From CBDVAK01 sp965371945 (GTDB taxonomy: Bacteria > Pseudomonadota > Gammaproteobacteria > Competibacterales > JAHEDQ01), in NCBI GenBank assembly GCA_965371945.1, contig CBDVAK010000081.1, positions 1-12,297 on the forward strand: a stretch of DNA of 12,297 nt, written 5' to 3'. The notes beneath the pieces are model-generated. The model was given only the letters and a program-made list of their open reading frames with translations. It searched no databases and was not told the origin of the DNA. Position 1 is the first letter of the stretch. Every line of letters starts with the position of its first letter. The position numbers were made by a program, and so were the translations under genes. This document shows, piece after piece, positions 1 to 5,910 of this stretch.

Positions 1-1003
1 CACCCTGCAGATCGAGCAGGCTCTGATAAGTCGCCTGGTCGAGCTGGATACCGTGGCGTTGAGCCTGTTGGCGTGCCTGCAGCCGGCGCTCCCCGGGTAG
101 CCGGGTGCCGGGTTGTGCCACCACCGCCTCGATCAACACCTCGAGGCGCGCCGCGAAACTACCCGCCGACAGGCGTTCGGGTTCGAAGGCGATCAGTAAC
201 TGGCCTACGCCCGGTGGCGATCCTTCGGCTTCGAAGAACGATGACGCCTCGAAGCCCGCATTGGCGCCGGTCAACATGGCTGCCAGAATCTCCACCATCA
301 TCACCAGGGCGGCGCCCTTGGCGTCACCCATGGGGGCCATGGTACCCCGCATCGCCTCTTCGGCACTGGTGGTCGGGCGACCGTGGGCATCGAAAGCCCA
401 TCCCTCTGGGATGGCTTCCCCTTTACTGGCGGCCACCATGATCTTGCCCCTCGCGACCTTGCTGAGGCTGAGATCGATCAACAGCGGCGGATCGTCCCGG
501 CGCGGTGCTGCAAAGGCGATGGGGTTGGTGCCAAACAGGGCGGTATTGCCACCCCAGGGGGCGATCGCCGCCGGGCTGTTGCCCATCACCAGTCCGACCA
601 GGCCCTGCCGGGCCAGTTTCTCGACATGGAATCCGGCCTGGCCAAAGTGATGGGAGCGAAATACCGCGGCGGTGGCGACAGAGTGTGTGCGTGCCAGTCC
701 GGCAACCCGGTCCACCGCCAGTTGCATGGCAGGGAACGCGAATCCGTTCGCGGCATCGATGCGCACGGCGGCATCACCGGCGGCGGTCGCCAGAGGCCGG
801 GCATGGCCGTCCACCTTGCCGGATGCCGATTGTGCACAATAGGACGGCAATCGCGACAGACCGTGTCCTTTCTGGCCATCGATCTCCGCCGCCAGCAATG
901 CCTCTGCGACGGCTATGGCATTGTCTCGAGAGGTGTCATGCGCCACCAGCGCATCGCGCATCAGGGTGAGCAGTTGCGAAGTCTGTAGTGTGACCCGGGT
1001 CAC
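1..1003 (-). CDS. comC: (R)-sulfolactate dehydrogenase, Ldh2/MDH2 family (3' end cut by window edge)
   Basis: This is an NAD(P)H-dependent 2-hydroxyacid dehydrogenase of the Ldh2 (malate/L-lactate/sulfolactate dehydrogenase) family. In this context it most likely reduces 3-sulfopyruvate to (R)-sulfolactate in the cytoplasm. I translated the minus strand from a GTG at 1003-1001; the frame stays open for 334 codons to base 2, so only the last few residues are missing (family length is roughly 335-350). Family marks seen: the GHGLSR segment near residues 46-51, SHHFGQAG near 117-124 with the expected catalytic His119, then a GNSPAAIAPWGG stretch and GTNPIAFAAPR. The GTG overlaps the slcC stop codon by 4 bp (GTGA), and a GGAG lies 8 nt upstream, so translation is probably coupled to slcC. 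The family assignment is firm. The substrate is inferred from the neighbouring suyAB and slcC; malate or lactate dehydrogenase would be the alternative if seen alone. Confidence 0.85.
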   Translation of the reverse strand, partial: MTRVTLQTSQLLTLMRDALVAHDTSRDNAIAVAEALLAAEIDGQKGHGLSRLPSYCAQSASGKVDGHARPLATAAGDAAVRIDAANGFAFPAMQLAVDRVAGLARTHSVATAAVFRSHHFGQAGFHVEKLARQGLVGLVMGNSPAAIAPWGGNTALFGTNPIAFAAPRRDDPPLLIDLSLSKVARGKIMVAASKGEAIPEGWAFDAHGRPTTSAEEAMRGTMAPMGDAKGAALVMMVEILAAMLTGANAGFEASSFFEAEGSPPGVGQLLIAFEPERLSAGSFAARLEVLIEAVVAQPGTRLPGERRLQARQQAQRHGIQLDQATYQSLLDLQG

Positions 1004-1947
1004 CGGCGGGACTCCAGCACGGCGCGCACCTGGTCCGCGGTCAACGCGCTGACCCGGGTATTCGATTCTTCGGTGACACCGGCGATGTGGGGGGTGAGCA
1101 GCAGACCGGGCACATCCCGAAAGCGGGCGCCCGTGGACTCATCGAGTGGTTCTTCCGCATATACATCGAGCGCGGCGCCGCCGAGGCGTCCCTGCCTCAG
1201 CGCGCGTACCAGCGCGGCCTCGTCCACCACACCACCGCGGGATGTGTTGATGAGGATCGCGCCGGGCTTGAGCTTTGCGATCGCCGTGGCGTCGATCATG
1301 CACCGGGTCTGGTCGGTGAGCGGCACGTGCAGGCTCACGATATCGCTGTCAGACAACAAGGTGTCGAAGTCGACCTCAGCGGCGTCGGCCCAGGCGGGGT
1401 CGTCGGCGGCTAGCTGCGGGTCGTATGCGCAGACCCGCAGCCCCAGGGCTGCGGCACGGGTGGCAATTTGCCTGGCGATCCCACCAAAGCCAACCAAACC
1501 CAATGACTTGCCGAATAGCTCTCGTCCGATACACGAAGCCCTGGGCCAGTCACCGGCGGCCACGGCGGCAGTGTTACCATAAGCCTGTCTCAGCAGCAGC
1601 AGTGCGCTGGTGAGCACGTACTCGGCGACCGCGACATCGTTGGCGCCGGTGGCCGGTTTGACCAGAACCCCATGCTGGTCGCAGGCGTCGAGATCGATAT
1701 TGTCGAGACCGACACCGAGGCGGCCGACCACCCGCAGCCGCGGTGCCGCATCCAGCAGCCGGCGGTCGACGCGGGTGCGGTTGCGGACGATCAGGGCGCG
1801 CGCCGCGCCGATCGCCACCGCCAGCTCCGCGGGGTGATCGACCAGTGTCGCATCGTAGTAAACCCGATAGTTCCGGCACAGCGACTCGACCGCCGCTGCA
1901 GCCATGAACTCGCTGATAACGATGTCGGCCGACTCGCTGGATGCCAC
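1000..1947 (-). CDS. slcC: (S)-sulfolactate dehydrogenase, D-isomer-specific 2-hydroxyacid dehydrogenase family
   Basis: This cytoplasmic enzyme of 315 residues belongs to the D-2-hydroxyacid dehydrogenase (PGDH-like) family. Its likely reaction is NAD+-dependent oxidation of (S)-sulfolactate to 3-sulfopyruvate. The Rossmann motif is GFGGIA at residues 153-158 (Ala in place of the usual last Gly), followed by Asp176 at the end of the next strand, which favours NAD over NADP. The catalytic set is complete: Arg237 in INTSRGG, Glu266 in AEEP and His287 in TPHIAG. The N-terminal ADIVISEFM and RNRTRV/GRLGVGLDNID segments resemble described SlcC proteins as I remember them. The start is GTG at 1947-1945; the first ATG (residue 15) would remove the conserved ADIVISEF strand. 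Its Shine-Dalgarno site is weak (GGGGT about 10 nt away), so it may rely on ribosomes coming from suyB, 22 bp upstream. Without suyAB it could only be called a generic hydroxyacid dehydrogenase. Confidence 0.88.
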   Translation of the reverse strand: MASSESADIVISEFMAAAAVESLCRNYRVYYDATLVDHPAELAVAIGAARALIVRNRTRVDRRLLDAAPRLRVVGRLGVGLDNIDLDACDQHGVLVKPATGANDVAVAEYVLTSALLLLRQAYGNTAAVAAGDWPRASCIGRELFGKSLGLVGFGGIARQIATRAAALGLRVCAYDPQLAADDPAWADAAEVDFDTLLSDSDIVSLHVPLTDQTRCMIDATAIAKLKPGAILINTSRGGVVDEAALVRALRQGRLGGAALDVYAEEPLDESTGARFRDVPGLLLTPHIAGVTEESNTRVSALTADQVRAVLESRR

Positions 1948-1969
1948 TTGAAAAAGACCCCGCGCCGCG

Positions 1970-3139
1970 TCAGGCGCTACGGTAGAGTTTGGTGAGGACG
2001 AACTCCCGGTGACCCAGCGCCTCGGCTGCGGTCAGACGGCCGTTGGCGGTACGCAAGGTCATCTCGAGCAGTGCGTCGCCCGCCTGGTCCAGGTTCAGTT
2101 CGCGGCGCAGTATGCCGGATACGTCGACATCGACGTGTTCGGCCATGGTGCGCACCGTGCGTGGGTTGGCAGTCAGTTTGATCACCGGTTCGATTGGATT
2201 GCCGATGATATTGCCCTGGCCGGTGGGGAACAGATGCACCACGAAACCGGCGGCAGCCTGCAGGGTCACGCATTCGGCAGCCGCAGAAGAGGTGTCCATG
2301 AAGTACAGCCCCGCACCGGCGGCCGGTGCCTCGGCAGGGCCCAGTACGTCGACATAGCGGGCTGTCCTGCCGATCTTTTCCAGGTTGCCGAAAGCTTTCT
2401 CTTCGATGGTGGTGAGACCACCCTCGATATTGCCCTTGGTGGGCTGGCTGTCGGACAGATCGTCGGTTTTGTTGGGCTCGATGACCTCATCCATATAGGC
2501 CTGCCAGGTTGCCAGAAACTTGCTGCCCACGGCGTCGGTTGCGCCCCGGGTCGCGCAGACCTGCTCGGCGCCGGTAATCTCGGACGTCTCGCCGAAGCAG
2601 GTGGTTGCGCCCATGGCATCCACCTTGTCGATGAAATTGCCGACCGTGGGGTTGGATGCCAACCCCGAGGTGGTATCCGATTCGCCGCATTTTACCGACA
2701 CCCACAGGTCGCTGATGTCGCAACTTTCCCGCGCCAGCTCACTGGCCCACTGCAGATACTCCTTGGCTTTATGCGAAGCTGCGGCAATCGTGGCGATGTC
2801 GCCGTTTTGTTCGATGGAGAAGCCTTCGACCGGTTTGCCGCTGGCGCGGATGCCCTCGACGATCCGCCCGGTCCAGCCGGGTTCGATCCCGATCACCACG
2901 ACGGCCGCCACGTTGGGGTTGCAGCCGGTACCGATCAGGGTCCGGAAATGCAAGTCCAGATCCGCTCCGAACTGCAGCCGACCGTAGGGGTGAGGCAGGG
3001 CCATACAGCCCTTGATATTGTTGGCGACCGCCTCGCAGGCCGCGTTGGACAAATCGTCCAGCGGCAGCACGATGACGTGATTGCGAACCCCGACCCGGCC
3101 GTTCTCACGCCGGTAGCCCTGAAAAGTCGGATTGCTCAT
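1970..3139 (-). CDS. suyB: (2R)-sulfolactate sulfo-lyase, beta subunit
   Basis: This is the large subunit of the lyase that removes sulfite from (R)-sulfolactate, leaving pyruvate. It belongs to the UxaA (altronate/galactarate dehydratase) C-terminal family, and sulfolactate lyases are described as iron-dependent. It has 389 residues from the chosen ATG. Conserved stretches seen are GRVGVRNH near 14-21, PHPYGRLQFG near 49-58, GTGCNPN near 70-76, KCGESDTTSG with Cys151, CFGETSE with Cys181, GNIEGGLTTIEEK near 236-248 and PTGQGN near 305-310; the cysteines are candidates for metal binding. An in-frame GTG at 3148 would give three more residues, but AGAGGT at 3147-3152 sits 7 nt before the ATG and overlaps that GTG, so the ATG at 3139 is preferred. 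The gene begins 2 nt after the suyA stop, as expected for subunits made together. Overall similarity to remembered SuyB proteins is high, although other UxaA relatives exist. Confidence 0.92.
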   Translation of the reverse strand: MSNPTFQGYRRENGRVGVRNHVIVLPLDDLSNAACEAVANNIKGCMALPHPYGRLQFGADLDLHFRTLIGTGCNPNVAAVVVIGIEPGWTGRIVEGIRASGKPVEGFSIEQNGDIATIAAASHKAKEYLQWASELARESCDISDLWVSVKCGESDTTSGLASNPTVGNFIDKVDAMGATTCFGETSEITGAEQVCATRGATDAVGSKFLATWQAYMDEVIEPNKTDDLSDSQPTKGNIEGGLTTIEEKAFGNLEKIGRTARYVDVLGPAEAPAAGAGLYFMDTSSAAAECVTLQAAAGFVVHLFPTGQGNIIGNPIEPVIKLTANPRTVRTMAEHVDVDVSGILRRELNLDQAGDALLEMTLRTANGRLTAAEALGHREFVLTKLYRSA

Positions 3140-3141
3140 GG

Positions 3142-3429
3142 CTACCACCTCTTGGTCTTGACGTTGTGCACGTGCACGTGTCCGCCGCGGCCAATCTGTG
3201 CCACTGCGCGGCCGATATCGTGGCTGTACTTGATGATGGTATCGCCATCCACGATCTCCACAAGCGCCACTTTGTGGCCCAGAGGGATGGCGTCCAGCGC
3301 TACCACATCGATGGTTTCGTCGGTATCCATGACCCAGCCGCTCAGCTGCTGGCCGGCCTGTACCCCTTCGATCACCACCACACCGACCGAGTCACGAATC
3401 TCGTGAACCAGAAAATCAGGTGCATTCAC
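3142..3429 (-). CDS. suyA: (2R)-sulfolactate sulfo-lyase, alpha subunit
   Basis: This is the small subunit (95 residues) of sulfolactate sulfo-lyase, matching the N-terminal SAF-type domain of the UxaA family, which in altronate dehydratase is fused to the large domain. Visible marks are LGHKVALVEI in the middle, a KYSHDIGRA stretch that is typical of UxaA N-terminal domains (KYGxxIGxA), and the C-terminal GGHVHVHNV, whose His84, His86 and His88 alternate as in relatives. The start is a GTG, with a G-rich GGGGAG site about 9-10 nt before it; an ATG overlapping this GTG is out of frame. It is the first gene of the tight suyA-suyB-slcC-comC run. An 87-bp gap separates it from the upstream MaoC-like gene, so a promoter could lie there, but I found no convincing -35/-10 pair; TACACT-like sequence near 3461-3470 on the minus strand is only a weak candidate. 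Confidence 0.9.
   Translation of the reverse strand: MNAPDFLVHEIRDSVGVVVIEGVQAGQQLSGWVMDTDETIDVVALDAIPLGHKVALVEIVDGDTIIKYSHDIGRAVAQIGRGGHVHVHNVKTKRW
3147..3152 (-). promoter_or_regulatory. Ribosome binding site deciding the suyB start
   Basis: AGAGGT on the minus strand, 7 nt before the ATG at 3139-3137. It lies inside the end of suyA, so suyB translation is likely coupled to suyA. It favours the ATG over the in-frame GTG at 3148, which the site itself overlaps. Confidence 0.65.
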
Positions 3430-3516
3430 TTTTTGCGTCTCCCCCCTGTTGTATGCTCGCTCCAGTGTAGCAAGGTGTGGGCTTTCGGGTGTGCCCGCGC
3501 CACCCGCCTGGCTTCC

Positions 3517-3954
3517 TCAGGCAGGAGGTCGCCGGTCGACCATGAAAGTGGCGGTGCCGTCGACCACGACTTTGCCCTTGACCGTGCACACCGTATCGGC
3601 CACCACCCGCCTCCGCTCCGCGATGATCTCGCGTATGGTACAGGTCGCGGTCAGCGTGTCACCGATCCGTACCGGCGCCTTGAAGTTCAGTTGCTGATTG
3701 ATATAGATGGCACCGGGGCCCGGCAGGCGAGTACCGGCCACGCACGAGATCAGCGCGGCGCTGAACATGCCGTGAACGATACGGCCCTTGAACTGGGTCT
3801 GGCGGGCAAACTCCTCGTTGATGTGCACCGGGTTGTCGTCCCCGGATATGCCGGCGAACAGTACCACGTCGGTTTCGGTGACCGTTTTGGCATAGCTTGC
3901 GCTCATACCGACCGACAGGTCTTCGAGATAGTACCCGTGTAGTTCGTCGCTCAA
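3517..3954 (-). CDS. MaoC-like (R)-specific enoyl-CoA hydratase, hot-dog fold
   Basis: This 145-residue cytoplasmic protein has the MaoC/PhaJ-type hydratase fold. Family members add water to trans-2-enoyl-CoA to give (R)-3-hydroxyacyl-CoA, or act on related CoA thioesters. The hydratase-2 active-site motif is complete: Asp39 and His44 in the SGDDNPVHINEEFA stretch (residues 37-50), followed by GRIVHGMFSAALIS, the second conserved block. The C-terminal strands include QLNFKAPVRIGDTL, also typical. The start is a TTG at 3954-3952; it is supported by a perfect AAGGAG 6 nt upstream and by the residues SDELHGYYLEDLSVGM, which are a normal N-terminus for this family. It lies 87 bp upstream of suyA on the same strand and is divergent from etfB. 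It could belong to either neighbour: with suyAB by strand, or with the acyl-CoA dehydrogenase by chemistry. Substrate unknown. Confidence 0.88.
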   Translation of the reverse strand: MSDELHGYYLEDLSVGMSASYAKTVTETDVVLFAGISGDDNPVHINEEFARQTQFKGRIVHGMFSAALISCVAGTRLPGPGAIYINQQLNFKAPVRIGDTLTATCTIREIIAERRRVVADTVCTVKGKVVVDGTATFMVDRRPPA

Positions 3955-3960
3955 TTGTCT

Positions 3961-3966
3961 CTCCTT
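3961..3966 (-). promoter_or_regulatory. Strong ribosome binding site before the TTG start of the MaoC-like gene
   Basis: A perfect AAGGAG on the minus strand, 6 nt before TTG at 3954-3952. It decides the start in the absence of a nearby in-frame ATG. Confidence 0.75.
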
Positions 3967-3985
3967 CGGATCTTGGTTGGTTGCG

Positions 3986-4012
3986 CCTGTCCACCGTCAG
4001 GACAGGGTGTCC
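3986..4012. promoter_or_regulatory. Inverted repeats with GGACA/TGTCC half-sites in the divergent control region
   Basis: Two overlapping dyads lie between the MaoC-like gene and etfB. CCTGTCC at 3986-3992 and GGACAGG at 4000-4006 are perfect 7-bp arms around a 7-nt spacer; GGACA at 4000-4004 and TGTCC at 4008-4012 are perfect 5-bp arms around 3 nt. The middle half-site is therefore shared. This layout suits binding by a dimeric regulator, about 30 bp before the MaoC-like start codon and about 180 bp before etfB. On the minus strand it would also fall in the leader of the MaoC-like mRNA and could form a hairpin there. No poly-T follows, so it is not a terminator. The binding protein is unknown. 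Confidence 0.45.
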
Positions 4013-4190
4013 AGTGGCAAGCGCGGTGGCCCAGCTTGCACTACTCTTTGCATCGCAGCGACGAGGCTTTTTCGGCTAGTCGCGAGGTGGTAGTCTCGCC
4101 CGGCGACGCTACGATTTCCAGGGGCGCTGGCAGTGTGCGGTATGCCGCGTCGCGGGTTCATTCAGACAGAAGCTATATAGAGAGACGATC

Positions 4191-4940
4191 ATGAAGGTTC
4201 TGGTGGCTGTCAAACGGGTGGTGGATTACAACGTCAAGGTTCGTCCCAAAGCGGACGGCAGCGGTGTCGAAACCGCCAATGTCAAGATGGCCATGAACCC
4301 TTTCGACGAAATTGCAGTCGAGGAAGCCATACGCCTTTCCGAGGCCGGCGTCGCCAGCGAGATCGTGGCGGTGTCGATGGGCGTGCCCCAGTGCCAGGAC
4401 ACCCTGCGGACCGCGCTGGCCATGGGGGTGGATCGCGCCATCCTGGTGGAGACTACGGTTGAGCTGGAGCCGTTGGCGGTGGCCAAGATGCTCAAGGCGA
4501 TCGTGGATCGCGAGTCTCCCGACCTGGTAATCGTCGGCAAGCAGGCCATCGATGACGATTGCAATCAGACCGGGCAGATGCTGGCCGCGTTGCTGGGATG
4601 GTCGCAGGGCGCCTTCGCCTGCAAGGTGGTGGTGGAGGGGGGCGAGCTGGCACTGGACCGCGAAATCGACGGGGGCATTCAGTCCCTGCGTCTGCAACTG
4701 CCGTCGGTCGTGACCGCGGACCTCCGGCTCAACGAGCCGCGCTATGTCAAGCTACCCAACATCATGAAAGCCAAAAAGAAACCTTTGGACAAACTGACCC
4801 CGGAGGATCTGGGCGTCGATCCGGCCCCTCGGTTGCAGTTGGTCAAGGCCGAGGAGCCGCCGCAACGCCAGGCCGGGATCAAGGTTGGCAATGCCGCGGA
4901 ACTGGTGGACAAGCTTCGCAACGAAGCACAGGTGATCTGA
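4191..4940 (+). CDS. etfB: Electron transfer flavoprotein, beta subunit
   Basis: ETF beta (249 residues) forms the soluble ETF heterodimer with ETF alpha, taking electrons from acyl-CoA dehydrogenases and passing them to ETF-QO. Seen in the sequence: the MKVLVAVKRVVD N-terminus, NPFDEIAVEEAIRL near residues 42-55, VGKQAIDDDCNQTGQ near 114-128 (nucleotide-binding part) and DLRLNEPRYVKLPNIMKAKK near 181-200, which is the beta-subunit signature and the loop that docks onto dehydrogenases. The length is normal for the group I (beta-oxidation) ETF type. The ATG at 4191 is preceded only by an AGAGAG-rich stretch, a modest ribosome site. It is the first gene of etfB-etfA-acyl-CoA dehydrogenase, after a 236-bp divergent intergenic region. 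A TATATA at 4174-4179 is too near the ATG to be a confident -10 box. Confidence 0.96.
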   Translation: MKVLVAVKRVVDYNVKVRPKADGSGVETANVKMAMNPFDEIAVEEAIRLSEAGVASEIVAVSMGVPQCQDTLRTALAMGVDRAILVETTVELEPLAVAKMLKAIVDRESPDLVIVGKQAIDDDCNQTGQMLAALLGWSQGAFACKVVVEGGELALDREIDGGIQSLRLQLPSVVTADLRLNEPRYVKLPNIMKAKKKPLDKLTPEDLGVDPAPRLQLVKAEEPPQRQAGIKVGNAAELVDKLRNEAQVI

Positions 4941-4941
4941 C

Positions 4942-5883
4942 ATGAGCGTATTGGTACTTGCCGAACACGATAATTCTGTACTGGCGGAGGCGACCCTGCA
5001 TGTTGTCACTGCGGCAACCGAACTGGATCAGGAGGTCCACCTGCTGGTTGCCGGCAGCGGTTGCGGAGCGGTGGCGGAAGCAGCCAGCCAGGTGGTCGGA
5101 GTCACCCGGGTGCTGCAGGCGGACAGCGCCGAGCTGGCGCACCAGCTTGCCGAGAATCTGGCCCCGCTGCTGGTGCAACTGGCGAGCGGCTATACACATT
5201 TGCTGGCGGCCAACACCACGGATGGCAAGAATGTGATGCCGCGTGCGGCGGCGCTGCTCGACGTGTCGCAGATCTCGGAGATCATCAGCATAGAATCGGC
5301 CGATACCTTCGTTCGGCCCATCTATGCTGGCAGCGTCATCGCCACCGTGCGTTCCCTGGACCCGGTCAAGGTCATTACGGTGCGCACCACGGCTTTCGAG
5401 CCGGCGCTGGCGAGCGGTGGCAGTGCCGCCGTGGAGTCCGTGGCCGCCACCGGTGATGCCGGCCTGTCGAGCTTTGTCGGTGAGGACCTGACCCGTTCCG
5501 AACGCCCCGACCTGACCTCGGCCGACATCGTGATATCCGGGGGCAGGGGCATGGCCAATGGCGAGAATTTCAAACTGTTGGAGGACATTGCCGATAAACT
5601 GGGTGCGGCAGTAGGCGCTTCGCGCGCTGCCGTCGATGCCGGCTTTGTCCCCAACGACTACCAGGTCGGGCAAACCGGCAAGGTGGTGGCGCCTCAGCTC
5701 TACATCGCCGTCGGCATCTCGGGAGCCATCCAGCATCTGGCGGGGATGAAGGACAGCAAGGTCATCGTGGCCATCAACAAGGATGAAGAGGCGCCGATAT
5801 TTCAGGTTGCCGACTACGGGATCGTGGGTGACCTGTTCGAGGTGATCCCGGAGCTTTCCAGCGAGCTAGCCAAGACGCAGTAG
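4942..5883 (+). CDS. etfA: Electron transfer flavoprotein, alpha subunit
   Basis: ETF alpha (313 residues) carries the FAD of the ETF dimer. The N-terminal half is the nucleotide-fold domain shared with beta. The C-terminal FAD domain is complete: ADIVISGGRGM near 194-204, ASRAAVDAGFVPNDYQVGQTGK near 229-250, LYIAVGISGAIQH near 254-266 and the alpha signature AGMKDSKVIVAINKDEEAPI following directly. The start ATG is one nucleotide after the etfB stop, with AGGTGA about 8 nt upstream inside etfB, so the two subunits are translationally linked. Length and motifs are fully ordinary; no truncation or frameshift is visible. Confidence 0.97.
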   Translation: MSVLVLAEHDNSVLAEATLHVVTAATELDQEVHLLVAGSGCGAVAEAASQVVGVTRVLQADSAELAHQLAENLAPLLVQLASGYTHLLAANTTDGKNVMPRAAALLDVSQISEIISIESADTFVRPIYAGSVIATVRSLDPVKVITVRTTAFEPALASGGSAAVESVAATGDAGLSSFVGEDLTRSERPDLTSADIVISGGRGMANGENFKLLEDIADKLGAAVGASRAAVDAGFVPNDYQVGQTGKVVAPQLYIAVGISGAIQHLAGMKDSKVIVAINKDEEAPIFQVADYGIVGDLFEVIPELSSELAKTQ

Positions 5884-5910
5884 TTTGCGATCCACACAGG
5901 AGCCGAACCG

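Noticed and set aside
105..988. Two plus-strand open frames of 181 and 201 codons
   Set aside because: They are antisense to the Ldh2-family gene, whose own frame gives clear family motifs to the window edge. Their products are Arg/Pro/Gly-rich and unlike any family.
2009..3406. A 465-codon open frame on the plus strand, antisense to suyB and suyA
   Set aside because: The product has no recognisable domain and mirrors the third-position GC bias of suyAB. High-GC genes commonly leave long open antisense frames; suyA and suyB explain the DNA fully.
4058..4099. GCGAC/GTCGC and GCGAG/CTCGC short dyads in the divergent region
   Set aside because: Arms of only 5 bp in GC-rich DNA are expected by chance, and they are not aligned with a promoter.
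4173..4180. CTATATAG just before etfB as a -10 promoter box
   Set aside because: It is only about 10 nt from the start codon, and no -35-like hexamer lies at a suitable distance.
4879..5736. Minus-strand open frame of 285 codons, opposite etfA
   Set aside because: Antisense shadow of a well-conserved etfA; no domain, no ribosome site.
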